Below, one piece after another: positions 48,595 through 57,064 of a DNA stretch of 64,000 bases. A program made the translations under genes and the position numbers. Source of the DNA: Companilactobacillus alimentarius DSM 20249 (lineage in GTDB: Bacteria > Bacillota > Bacilli > Lactobacillales > Lactobacillaceae). The DNA lies in NCBI RefSeq assembly GCF_002849895.1, contig NZ_CP018867.1:1426001-1490000 (forward strand). Reading direction: 5' to 3'. The notes beneath the pieces were generated by a model. The model saw only the letters and a program-made list of their open reading frames with translations, ran no database searches and was not told the origin of the DNA. Numbering within the stretch: the stretch's first letter is position 1; each line of letters starts with the position of its first letter.

Positions 48595-50508
48595 GTGGTT
48601 ATTTTCAAATTACGAGTAATCAAACTGCTTTTTACTTTAGTTGTAATGTTCACAACTTTTTTTGTGGTGCTCACTAACGAACAAATTATAGTTGCTGACT
48701 CATCCAATACTTATACTCCTAAATACGCTCCTAGTCCTGGTCCAAAGCGAATCCTGGGTGTTTTAACTAATACCGCATACGTCACTCAACCTCAACCAGA
48801 CTACTACATTACTGCAGGAGATACTTTAAAAATCAGAACAGACATCGACTGGCCTTTTTGGTATACACCACCACTATTTACCCATTATACTTGGTGGCAA
48901 TCTACTGATGGAAAATCTTGGAGTAAGGCAAGTAATTCAATCAATGGACACAAATATTTAAATCTAAAAACTGATATCAGCAGTCCAGAAATCACATATT
49001 ACCAATTAAATACCTTATTTCCCATTTGGTCATATGCTTCCCAGGTCGCCACTGTTCACGTTTTACCTCAACCTATCAATGCGACCGATATAAAAATAGA
49101 GACCGATAGTAATTATCTATTCAACATTAATAATAATATCGTTAATAATAAAACTATTGCCCGCGCTCAAAAATTCCCCATTAATTCCACTGAGCCAGTC
49201 AATTGGTCGACAGATCGTCCCGATTTAGCAACTATCGACAAGGACGGTGTAATAACTGCCAATACTGTCGGTAATTCTGGAATTGTTAACGTAATTGGAA
49301 CTATTCAAAATGTCGACGGCACCACTGTCCAAGGCCACAAAGAAATTAATATCGGTGGCGGTTTGACTAATCAATCCGTCGCATTTGGAAAATGTGCCAC
49401 TTTTAAACTTCAAGGAACCGATGAAAATTCTCGAGATGAAACGAATGGCAATATCACTGTCAAGTGGTATAAACAGCCTTCTGGGCAAAAAAAAGAATTG
49501 GTTGCGACAGAAAATAATCCTGTTGGTCAAATTGCATATACTACTTCTAAAGTCACTACAAAAGATAATGACTCCCAATACTATGCTCAAATAATCGTCA
49601 ATAATACCAAAAAAAGCGTCACGACCAGAGCAGCGACGTTAACGGTCTTGCCACCCAATGATCCTGACGTGCAAATAACAACTGCCCTGTCGAATAGAGA
49701 TTTTAATATAAATAACACAGACACCGTTATAAACGATGTGACTAGTAACGACCATTTGGATTACCATTTAAACTTAACTAACAATAGTAAACGTTCCATT
49801 CACGACTCCTATTTACTATTACCACTACACCTCAACACTTCAGTCGATAACATTAAAGTCAATAATCAAGAAATCAATCCTCAAGATATTTCCACCACTA
49901 CTAATAATGACAGACAACAGCTCAAAATAAATCTTCACAATCTAGTAATGCATGAAAAGAAGACCCTCGATGTTTCCACCACAGTGGGTAATATCACTAA
50001 TCGTGAAACGTTTAATTCAATCCCCACGCTTTTCGGATTAGATCCAGACTCTGATGAATATACCAGCAAAGGCCCAGAATTGAGCATTAACTATTTAAGC
50101 AATAAATTAACTGCATCTTTTAAGGATATAAACTTTGAACCTATAACCATCTTTGATCATCACCAAATCAAACATCGAACCTACGAAACAAATGATCCTA
50201 ATGCTGTCATTACGATCGACGACCAACGCCGTAATAGATCTCATCTCAAACTCTTTTTGAAACAATTAACTCCTTTTAAAAATGATAAGGGAAATATTTT
50301 ACCAGCCGACTTAAGATTATATAGTAATGACTCTTATCAACCAACTTTGAATAATAAAGTTCTAGTCTCCGAATCTACTTTAGGAAAAATTTTTCAATCC
50401 GTTATTTGGAGTCATGATGATGGTCTCTTATTGCACATAGATAAGGATCACTTTTTGCCTGGACATTACAGTTCTAATCTTAGTTGGAACATTGAAGATA
50501 GCGTTTGA
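48595..50508 (+). CDS. Secreted surface protein with Ig-like (Big_2) and WxL-like domains, copy 2
   Basis: Paralogue of the gene before it, with the same order. Signal peptide (1-32), YTPKYAPSPGPKRILGVL, YTWWQSTDGKSW, an Ig-like domain (VNWSTDRPDLATIDKDGVIT), then a WxL-like C-terminus: DINFEPIT, IDDQRRNRSHLKLFLKQL, LPGHYSSNLSW. The two proteins diverge in most surface positions but keep motifs and length (637). GTG start at 48595, eight bases after GTGGGG. Both have several Asn-rich stretches; a role in adhesion or wall binding is inferred. Confidence 0.8.
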   Translation: MVIFKLRVIKLLFTLVVMFTTFFVVLTNEQIIVADSSNTYTPKYAPSPGPKRILGVLTNTAYVTQPQPDYYITAGDTLKIRTDIDWPFWYTPPLFTHYTWWQSTDGKSWSKASNSINGHKYLNLKTDISSPEITYYQLNTLFPIWSYASQVATVHVLPQPINATDIKIETDSNYLFNINNNIVNNKTIARAQKFPINSTEPVNWSTDRPDLATIDKDGVITANTVGNSGIVNVIGTIQNVDGTTVQGHKEINIGGGLTNQSVAFGKCATFKLQGTDENSRDETNGNITVKWYKQPSGQKKELVATENNPVGQIAYTTSKVTTKDNDSQYYAQIIVNNTKKSVTTRAATLTVLPPNDPDVQITTALSNRDFNINNTDTVINDVTSNDHLDYHLNLTNNSKRSIHDSYLLLPLHLNTSVDNIKVNNQEINPQDISTTTNNDRQQLKINLHNLVMHEKKTLDVSTTVGNITNRETFNSIPTLFGLDPDSDEYTSKGPELSINYLSNKLTASFKDINFEPITIFDHHQIKHRTYETNDPNAVITIDDQRRNRSHLKLFLKQLTPFKNDKGNILPADLRLYSNDSYQPTLNNKVLVSESTLGKIFQSVIWSHDDGLLLHIDKDHFLPGHYSSNLSWNIEDSV

Positions 50509-50898
50509 TCATGGGTATACCAATTATACAAAAGGTATGATATATAGCCTTTATCTTGGATAACCAATTATATCGTTTATACTTAAAAGTAAGAGGAACG
50601 AAAAAGAAGAAGCAATGTTTTTCCTCCCTCAAAGACTCACTATGTGAGCTTACACTTACCAAAATGTCACCGATTAATAAGATCGTAGTCGCGGTAATTG
50701 TAATGAATGGGATAGTTACAATTCAAAAAACAGGTTGCAAAGGAGATGACGCAAAATCAATTTAAATAAAGATTTTGTAAGTTCAGAAAATGATATTAAA
50801 TAAGCCTCGTGTTTCAAGTAAGTTCTTGATAATTCTTAAGAATAAAGAATTGTCACTCATCATGATAAATCCTCTTAAAAAGAAATACAGTTTAAACA
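50509..50898. other. Intergenic region without a supported gene
   Basis: A TTG-started frame of 69 codons (50556-50765) and a nested ATG frame of 33 codons (MSPINKIVVAVIVMNGIVTI ..., 50664-50765) are present. There is no clear RBS or family likeness. A small hairpin CTCAC/GTGAG lies at about 50636-50647. Near the left end GGTATACCAATTATAC is a partial palindrome. It may be a decayed gene. Confidence 0.35.
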
Positions 50899-50945
50899 AA
50901 AATGTCCCGAAAAAAGTTTTTAAAACTTCTTTCGGGACTATTTTT
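50899..50945. terminator. Bidirectional terminator
   Basis: AGTCCCGAAA-AAGTTTT and AAAACTT-TTTCGGGAC pair. T-runs at both ends, after the GDPD gene on the minus strand. Confidence 0.85.
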
Positions 50946-50947
50946 AT

Positions 50948-51691
50948 TTATTCTTCTAAGAAGCTCATACGATCAGCAATATTAGTAATAATACCATCCA
51001 CACCCCACTTAAGAAGTGTCTGAGCTCGATTAACGTCATCTATTGTCCAAGCATTAATTTCATACCCATAATCTTTCATCTGTTTAACTTTTTCTTCAGT
51101 TAGTGAAGAACCATCAGGATGAACTATCTTAGCGTGACAAGCTTGCATAACTAGATTCCAATCATCTCCAAGCGTTGCCCGACTGAATAAGACTGCATAT
51201 TTCAAGTTAGGTCTTAATTTATACATTTTTTCCAACATAATAGGATTGAAACTCGAAATAATCAACTCTACATGTTCATCTAATCTATCCAAGGATTTCG
51301 CAAACTCTTCAACTAATCTATCAGCTAAATAATTGGCATTGTCCCCTACAACACCTTTTAGTTCAATATTAGCATTAATCTTGTGGATATTAAGAAAGTC
51401 GATCAGCTGGTCTAAAGTTGGTATTTTTTCACCACGGAATTTCTCCGCAAACCAATAACCCGCGTCAGCCTTTGAAACCAAATCACTATCAAGAGTTTCA
51501 ATAGATCCAGATTGATTGGTGGTTCTATTTAATTTGTCGTCATGAATGACGAAGACTTTTTCATCTTTAGTAATACTCAAATCAGTTTCGATCCATTTAA
51601 CATCCCGATTAACTACCTCATTAAACGAGGCCATCGTATTTTCAGGCGCTAGTGTTGGTATCCCTCTATGAGCGACAATTTTTTTATTCAT
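50948..51691 (-). CDS. Glycerophosphodiester phosphodiesterase
   Basis: Cleaves glycerophosphodiesters to glycerol 3-phosphate and an alcohol. GDPD motifs: VAHRGIPTLAPENTMASF (His, Arg, Glu), WIETDLSITKDEKVFVIHDDKLNRTT (metal ligands Glu, Asp and the catalytic His) and ANIELKG. No signal peptide, so cytoplasmic. Start at the ATG at 51691 with CAGGAGG; the longer frame to 51727 is rejected. About 247 residues. Confidence 0.93.
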   Translation of the reverse strand: MNKKIVAHRGIPTLAPENTMASFNEVVNRDVKWIETDLSITKDEKVFVIHDDKLNRTTNQSGSIETLDSDLVSKADAGYWFAEKFRGEKIPTLDQLIDFLNIHKINANIELKGVVGDNANYLADRLVEEFAKSLDRLDEHVELIISSFNPIMLEKMYKLRPNLKYAVLFSRATLGDDWNLVMQACHAKIVHPDGSSLTEEKVKQMKDYGYEINAWTIDDVNRAQTLLKWGVDGIITNIADRMSFLEE

Positions 51692-51739
51692 AATAATCCT
51701 CCTGATAAGTAGAGTATACAACAGCAATGCAAGGGACTA

Positions 51740-51777
51740 AAAAAACCGAGGTGTCTATTCACGTAGCCTCAGTTTTT
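51740..51777 (-). terminator. Terminator after nagA
   Basis: AACTGAGGCTACGTG ... CACCTCGGTT stem followed by TTTTT on the reverse strand. Confidence 0.8.
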
Positions 51778-51806
51778 AGTTTTAATTTAGAATTCTAATT
51801 ATTATC

Positions 51807-52967
51807 TTAAGCTTGGTATCTTGAAACACCGTCAAGATATGTTTCTGACAATGTCATATCATCATCAAGTACGATAAAGTCAGCATCTCTGCCATCGGCG
51901 ATGATACCACATTTATCAAGAACCTTTGAACTCTTAGCAGCTGTGTAACTAGCCATTTCTACAGCTTCTTCTTCTGTAGCGATATTCCAGTCAACAACAT
52001 TCTTAATAGCATCCTTCAACAATAAGATACTACCTGCCAAGTTATGTGTTTCATCTTTCAATCTAGCAGTTCCATTAGCAACAACAACTGGTAATTCACC
52101 TAGTACGTAATCACCGTCTGGCATTAAACCAGCACGCATACAATCAGTAATTAGGGCTACATGTTCAGCACCCTTCTTTTCAATTACGATTCTAGCAGCA
52201 AATGGGTTAACGTGGTGACCATCACAAATCAATTCATCATCAACTAAATGCATTGAAAGTGCAGCACCAACCATACCAGGTACACGGTGATTCAAGCCAC
52301 TCATACCATTGTATGTATGTGTAAATCCAGTAGCACCAGCTTCAACACAAGCCTTAGCTTGTTCAAATGTGGCATCACTGTGACCCAAATATACAGCAAC
52401 ATCATTAGATGCAACAGCTTTAACAAACTCTGGAGCACCCTTTCTTTCAGGGGCAATTGAGATCTTCTTGATCATGCCGTGTGCGGCATCTTGCCAGTCT
52501 TTGAATTCTTCAGCATCTGGATCTCTGAAATACTTAGGATTTTGAGCACCCTTGTGCTTTTCAGTATAGAAAGGACCTTCAAAATGAATCCCTTGAATCT
52601 TAGCACCAGTAGCTTTTTTATAGTTGTCACCGATTGTTTGACAAATGTGTTTTAGTTGATCATGTGATGCTGTCAATGTTGTTGGCAACCATGAAGTAAC
52701 ACCTGCCTTTAATAGACCTTCTGACATTTCATTAAGTTTACCAAAATCATCATCCATAACATCATGACCACATAGACCATGAATATGAGTATCCACAAGA
52801 CCCGGAGCAATGAACTTGTCTGAGTAATCAACAATCTTGCCTTCAGGTTTTTCATCATCTGTAGTAAAGAACTTACCAAATTTACCGTCATCAGTAACTT
52901 CTAGGTAGCCACCGTTTTCAGTTGTATTTTTTAAAAAGAATTTTTTAGCATGAATATAATATGACAT
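51807..52967 (-). CDS. nagA: N-acetylglucosamine-6-phosphate deacetylase
   Basis: Deacetylates GlcNAc-6-phosphate to glucosamine 6-phosphate for glycolysis or wall synthesis. Amidohydrolase motifs: VDTHIHGLCGHDVMDDD, IHFEGPFYTEKHKGAQ, YLGHSDAT, FTHTYNGMSGLNHR and the catalytic Asp in LITDCMRAGLMPDG. 386 residues, AAGGAG before the ATG. Its promoter region carries a GntR/NagR-type operator and a CcpA-like site, so expression should follow amino-sugar supply. Confidence 0.95.
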   Translation of the reverse strand: MSYYIHAKKFFLKNTTENGGYLEVTDDGKFGKFFTTDDEKPEGKIVDYSDKFIAPGLVDTHIHGLCGHDVMDDDFGKLNEMSEGLLKAGVTSWLPTTLTASHDQLKHICQTIGDNYKKATGAKIQGIHFEGPFYTEKHKGAQNPKYFRDPDAEEFKDWQDAAHGMIKKISIAPERKGAPEFVKAVASNDVAVYLGHSDATFEQAKACVEAGATGFTHTYNGMSGLNHRVPGMVGAALSMHLVDDELICDGHHVNPFAARIVIEKKGAEHVALITDCMRAGLMPDGDYVLGELPVVVANGTARLKDETHNLAGSILLLKDAIKNVVDWNIATEEEAVEMASYTAAKSSKVLDKCGIIADGRDADFIVLDDDMTLSETYLDGVSRYQA

Positions 52968-52986
52968 TATCGAGTCTCCTTACTAA

Positions 52987-53001
52987 TTTTAACGTTTTCA
53001 T
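52987..53001. promoter_or_regulatory. CcpA (cre)-like site in the nagA promoter
   Basis: On the reverse strand ATGAAAACGTTAAAA matches the cre consensus with one mismatch, directly downstream of the TATAAT box at 53000-53005. Confidence 0.5.
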
Positions 53002-53014
53002 TATACCATTATTC

Positions 53015-53029
53015 ACTGGTCTATACCAC
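53015..53029. promoter_or_regulatory. NagR/YvoA-type dre operator upstream of nagA
   Basis: The reverse strand reads GTGGTATAGACCAGT, containing the palindromic TGGTATAGACCA core that GntR/HutC-family amino-sugar repressors bind. It lies about ten bases upstream of the nagA -10 box. Confidence 0.75.
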
Positions 53030-53062
53030 GGTCTAATCAAAAAAAGACTATCTGTCTTCATA

Positions 53063-53099
53063 TAAAAAAAGATGGCGATCAGAAATTCTAATCACCATC
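53063..53099 (-). terminator. Terminator after ddl
   Basis: GATGG-GAT / ATC-CCATC stem around AGAAATTCTA, with TTTTTTT following on the reverse strand. Confidence 0.75.
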
Positions 53100-53114
53100 A
53101 ATAACTTTAAAAGA

Positions 53115-54173
53115 TTACTTATTCTTTTTATCATAATAATGCATCTTGCTCATAATGATTCTCTCACACAAGTCAGCATAAGAAATTCCAGCAGCCTCAG
53201 CTTCTCTAGGCATCAAGGACAATGGCGTCATACCTGGTAAAGTATTAGCCTCCATGACGTAAAGTTGGCCATCACGCAACAAGAAGTCCACACGACCGTA
53301 ATTGCTCATCCCTAATGACTCAAAAGTCTTCTTAGTTAAAGCTTGCATCTTACTGTGAATCTCATCATCCAAATTATCTGGAGGAGTGATGAAATGCGTT
53401 ACATTGTTAGCTTGGAATTTGTGTTGGAAATCATACCAGCCAGTATCAACTGTAACTTCCACAGCTGGAAGCACCAAACCATCAACGATAGCAACGGAGA
53501 ATTCGCGACCTTTGATATACTCTTCAATCAAGACCTCATCATCGAATCTCAAAGCATCGGCAACGGATTCTCTTAATTCAGTAGCATTCTTAACGATGTG
53601 TGTTCCAACACTTGAACCACCATTAGATGGCTTAACTACCATTGGATAGTTGAAAGGTATATCTTCGGATAAAATTTTATCCGTCTTAGTTGTAGTATAT
53701 TTAGCAGTTGGAATACTATCTTGAACAAAAATTTCTTTAGAATATTTCTTATCCATTGCTAAACCTGAAGCTAACGAGCCACTACCTGTGTACTTAATAT
53801 CAAAGACATCGAAGACAGCTTGCATTTTACCATTTTCGCCATCTTCACCATGAAGTCCCATGTAGACAATATCGGCATGACGACAGATGTTTAAAACATT
53901 TTTACCCAGAAGCCCCTTAGTACCATCAGTCCGTAGAGCATTGATTTTTTCATCAGTTAGTACTTCATCATCAATAACTAACTTGCTATCATCTTCTGGT
54001 TCAGTCGTAAAAAGATCATCAATCTTATCTTCTGCTACATCCTTACCTAAAAATGAATCGACATAAGCTACTTCGTAGCCCTTACTACGTAGTGCATTGG
54101 TGATTTTAACACCGGAAGATAAAGAAACATTTCTTTCTGTACTTCTTCCACCTGAGAGAACGACAATTTTCAT
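53115..54173 (-). CDS. ddl: D-alanine--D-alanine (or D-lactate) ligase
   Basis: ATP-grasp ligase making the D-Ala-D-Ala or D-Ala-D-Lac dipeptide for peptidoglycan. VVLSGGRSTERNVSLSSG opens the protein. GLHGEDGENGKMQAVFDV, PSNGGSSVGTHIV, YGRVDFLL and VMEANTLPGMTPLSLMP give ATP, Mg2+ and substrate contacts. Specificity depends on the active-site Tyr/Phe in the omega loop and was not resolved here; many lactobacilli use D-lactate. 352 residues, TAGGTG before the ATG. Confidence 0.95.
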   Translation of the reverse strand: MKIVVLSGGRSTERNVSLSSGVKITNALRSKGYEVAYVDSFLGKDVAEDKIDDLFTTEPEDDSKLVIDDEVLTDEKINALRTDGTKGLLGKNVLNICRHADIVYMGLHGEDGENGKMQAVFDVFDIKYTGSGSLASGLAMDKKYSKEIFVQDSIPTAKYTTTKTDKILSEDIPFNYPMVVKPSNGGSSVGTHIVKNATELRESVADALRFDDEVLIEEYIKGREFSVAIVDGLVLPAVEVTVDTGWYDFQHKFQANNVTHFITPPDNLDDEIHSKMQALTKKTFESLGMSNYGRVDFLLRDGQLYVMEANTLPGMTPLSLMPREAEAAGISYADLCERIIMSKMHYYDKKNK

Positions 54174-54435
54174 TGTGTTTCACCTAATCCTTTTTATTTA
54201 ATTACTTACTTAAGCGTAATCCTAGAACCTACAGGGTAGCATAAACTGGCTCTGATTGCCATTTTAAGTCAATCAATTTAAAAATTAATTGTTTTAATTA
54301 AGTATGCCATCGTCCACAAAATTCCTGTGATTGGCTGGAACATAGCCGACACGATTTTGAGCCATCACCGAAATTTTGCTCCCGACTAGGTTTCTTCTCC
54401 CATTTAGACAGATTTAGACATATGCTTGCACTATA
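54174..54435. other. Non-coding stretch with an unexplained, G/C-richer segment
   Basis: The part at about 54290-54410 is richer in G and C than its flanks. It contains GGCT/AGCC and related short stems around GGCTGGAACATAGCC, and two partial copies of GCCATC...CAAAATT. A minus-strand frame (SKISVMAQNRVGYVPANHRN ...) is open for about 40 codons but has no RBS. A structured leader, a repeat element or a gene relic are all possible. Confidence 0.35.
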
Positions 54436-54483
54436 ATAATACCCTGACAGAACTCAACTAAACGATTTCTATCAGGGTATTAT
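54436..54483 (-). terminator. Hairpin after celB
   Basis: ATAATACCCTGA and TCAGGGTATTAT form a perfect 12-pair stem just after the celB stop; the T-run is weak. Confidence 0.65.
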
Positions 54484-54507
54484 GTCTAAATTCATATCAA
54501 TTCTAAA

Positions 54508-55749
54508 TTAATCTTTTGCCATTGTCTTTTCTTTAGCAACCATTCCTTTTTCAGCAACTTTAAAGAATGGATAATACATTGCTCCGGCTAAAACTAATTC
54601 GACAGCTGACCAAACAGCCGCACGCCAATCCCAACCGGTGGCCATCAAAGGACCAATAATTGGTGGCATCGTCCAAGGAACCATCGCAACTGGAGCATTC
54701 ATCAAGCCTAAACTGATCAATAAATAACTGCCAGCTGCCAATACTAGTGGAATAACGATGAATGGAATCATCGTCAACGGATTCATAACGATAGGGAAAC
54801 CAAAGATAACTGGTTCATTGATTTCAAAAAGTGCACCCGGAAAGGCAACTCTTCCTAAATCACGATAGGTCTTACTCTTAGAAAATAGCATCAAAACGAC
54901 CAAAGTAATCGTAGCACCAGTTCCCCCAACATTGACCATCAAACTTGAGAAGCCAGATGCAGTTGCGTAAGGCAGCGGTTGATGATGTGCGAAGGCTGTT
55001 CCGTTTGCGGCTAAGAATTGGAGAAAAATTGGGTCCGCAATTCCTTCCAAAGTCATATCACCATGAATACCACACACCCAAAGTAAACTGACTAAGAATG
55101 TATAAACTAAGATTCCCGGTAAAGTATTCATCGCAAACAATAACGGATGGAAAATTGATTGGATGACCTGATTGATATCAATATGTAATGGCATTCTGAC
55201 AAACCAAAACAATAATAAGATAACAAATCCCGGCAATAGTGAAACAAAAGAATTAGAAACGGCTGTTGGAACACCGTTTGGCAATTTAATAACAATATTT
55301 CTTTTAATAAAGAAATTTAAAATCAAAACTGAAATCATTGCTGTAATAATTGCTGTAAATAAACCAGATGATGAAAAATTATTAGTATCTAATTTGAACT
55401 TATCATTGAATGAAACAATAATGAATGCCATTGTCGAAAGTCCGGCACCAGAAATAGCGTCAATATGCAGCTCCTTAGCCAGTTCATAACCGATCCCAAT
55501 CGCCGCCAATAATGAAATAATCCCAAAAGAACCATTAACGGCCACACTGATCATATTCATATATGGCTTTATCAAATCTGTCCAAGCTTTGATTGGAATA
55601 TTACCAATAATCAAGAATACACTACCACTGATAATTGCTGGCAATGTGAGAACCAAGCCATTCCGAATCGAAACTAAATATTTATTATTCCCGACTTTTG
55701 CCATCGGTGGCATGATTTTATTTTGGAGCCAATCCATAAATTTTTTCAA
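54508..55749 (-). CDS. celB: PTS cellobiose/oligo-beta-glucoside transporter subunit IIC
   Basis: Membrane component of a Lac-family PTS. About ten hydrophobic segments, with the IIC hallmarks GNKYLVSIRNGLVLTLPAIISGS and INEPVIFGFPIVMNP (substrate site Glu). 413 residues. TTG start at 55749 after GGGGGTA. IIA and IIB genes are not adjacent, so they must be shared or encoded elsewhere. The promoter region has a GntR-type palindrome and a CcpA-like site. Confidence 0.92.
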   Translation of the reverse strand: MKKFMDWLQNKIMPPMAKVGNNKYLVSIRNGLVLTLPAIISGSVFLIIGNIPIKAWTDLIKPYMNMISVAVNGSFGIISLLAAIGIGYELAKELHIDAISGAGLSTMAFIIVSFNDKFKLDTNNFSSSGLFTAIITAMISVLILNFFIKRNIVIKLPNGVPTAVSNSFVSLLPGFVILLLFWFVRMPLHIDINQVIQSIFHPLLFAMNTLPGILVYTFLVSLLWVCGIHGDMTLEGIADPIFLQFLAANGTAFAHHQPLPYATASGFSSLMVNVGGTGATITLVVLMLFSKSKTYRDLGRVAFPGALFEINEPVIFGFPIVMNPLTMIPFIVIPLVLAAGSYLLISLGLMNAPVAMVPWTMPPIIGPLMATGWDWRAAVWSAVELVLAGAMYYPFFKVAEKGMVAKEKTMAKD

Positions 55750-55805
55750 AACAATACCCCCACTTTCTGTTGCTAAATGCTCTTACAACATAAATGAGTA
55801 TATTC

Positions 55806-55820
55806 TTGAAAGCGCTATTA
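55806..55820. promoter_or_regulatory. CcpA (cre)-like site upstream of celB
   Basis: TTGAAAGCGCTATTA matches the cre consensus with one mismatch, 57 bases upstream of the celB start. Confidence 0.5.
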
Positions 55821-55825
55821 TTCAA

Positions 55826-55839
55826 TAGGTATATACCAA
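55826..55839. promoter_or_regulatory. GntR-type palindromic operator upstream of celB
   Basis: TAGGTATATACCAA carries the perfect palindrome GGTATATACC, close to the dre site at nagA (TGGTATAGACCA). It lies beside the cre-like site. Confidence 0.55.
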
Positions 55840-55852
55840 ATTTACTAAATAG

Positions 55853-55882
55853 TTGACATAATGTCATTTTTTGATTTAAAAT
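55853..55882 (+). promoter_or_regulatory. Probable promoter of the DUF1002 gene
   Basis: TTGACA at 55853-55858, 18-base spacer, TAAAAT at 55877-55882, about 115 bases upstream of the gene start. Confidence 0.5.
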
Positions 55883-55998
55883 TCGTTAAATAATTATATT
55901 CAAATATAAATTATTCTTTATCAAGAGAACTTTTTTACCTAACTTCTCGAATTCTTCACACATATTTGGTTTAATTAGACTTAAGGAGGGTATAAACC

Positions 55999-56940
55999 TT
56001 GAAAAAGTTAAATATCATTTTATTAGGACTAGTATCCTTGATTACATTAGGAGTCTTCACAACTCAAAATGTAAAAGCTGACAGTCTAGACGACCAACCG
56101 GTTATGACTTTAGGAACGTCTCTAACTTCTAGCCAACGTCAAGGAACTATTGATGCATTGTCTTCACAAGTAAGTGGCGATTATAAAACCATTACTGTCA
56201 CTGGAGACACTTTGGTAAAGTATTTGAACCCTAGTGGTAGCTCCTTTACTAGTAACAATGGAGTTTGGTCATCAGCCTTGATTCAAAAGACTTCATCCGG
56301 TTCTGGTATTAATGTCAAAATCGTTGATTACAATGGTAAGAACAACATCACCACTATCACTGCTGATCAATATCGTAATGCTGCGGTAACTGCCGGTATC
56401 AGTGATGCCAACATCTATGTAACATCTGCTACCCCAATTGATGGATCTGGTGCTTTAGCCGGAATTTATGCCGCTTATGCGGATAGTGGTCAGACTTTGA
56501 ATCAAAGCCAAGTCAACGCTGCTCAAAAAGAAATGAACGTTTTAAGCAAAATTACCGATTCTAATAAGGGTACTGATGGATATTCCGATAAACAATTGAA
56601 CAATGCCGTTGCCGGAATGAAATCAGATATGGCTAACAAAGGCGACAATGTCACCGTCAACCAAATTACTACAATCGTTAATAACAACTTACAAAAGAAC
56701 AACTTGCAAAATATCATCAATAATAATCAAAAACAACAGATTATTAATCTGATGGTACAAATCAAGAATTCTGGTGCTCTAAACAATTCAAACTTCAAGC
56801 AACAAGCTAAAAAATTGAGCTCCGATATTATGAGTAAAGCCAAAAATGTTTTCAATAATCTAAATACCGAAGAGAATCGTAACTTCCTACAGAGAATTTG
56901 GGATAGTATTGTTTCATTCTTCAGTGGACTATTCAATTAA
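55999..56940 (+). CDS. DUF1002 domain-containing secreted protein
   Basis: Exported protein of unknown function. A signal peptide (MKKLNIILLGLVSLITLGVF, cleaved near VKA-DS) precedes a DUF1002 region with VMTLGTSLTSSQRQGTIDAL, VTGDTLVKYLNPSGSSFT and SDANIYVTSATPIDGSGALAGIYAAY. The C-terminal half is Asn/Gln-rich and helical (NNLQNIINNNQKQQIINL). It ends in an amphipathic aromatic tail (IWDSIVSFFSGLFN). 313 residues. TTG start at 55999 with AAGGAGGG. Its own terminator follows. Confidence 0.85.
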   Translation: MKKLNIILLGLVSLITLGVFTTQNVKADSLDDQPVMTLGTSLTSSQRQGTIDALSSQVSGDYKTITVTGDTLVKYLNPSGSSFTSNNGVWSSALIQKTSSGSGINVKIVDYNGKNNITTITADQYRNAAVTAGISDANIYVTSATPIDGSGALAGIYAAYADSGQTLNQSQVNAAQKEMNVLSKITDSNKGTDGYSDKQLNNAVAGMKSDMANKGDNVTVNQITTIVNNNLQKNNLQNIINNNQKQQIINLMVQIKNSGALNNSNFKQQAKKLSSDIMSKAKNVFNNLNTEENRNFLQRIWDSIVSFFSGLFN

Positions 56941-56947
56941 TAAAAAA

Positions 56948-56978
56948 TGACATCTTCTTATGAAGGTGTTGTTTTTTT
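56948..56978 (+). terminator. Terminator after the DUF1002 gene
   Basis: ACATCTTC/GAAGGTGT stem with a TTAT loop, followed by GTTTTTTT. Confidence 0.8.
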
Positions 56979-57064
56979 ATACAGATAACATTTATAATCA
57001 TATTAATATCTTTTTAATTTTAAAAAGGATTATTCATGTTAAATAATTAGGAGAAACTGATTTA

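Noticed and set aside
50556..50765. A + strand frame of 69 codons after the second surface protein
   Set aside because: No RBS for the TTG start, mixed composition and no recognisable family; kept only as a note for the intergenic region.
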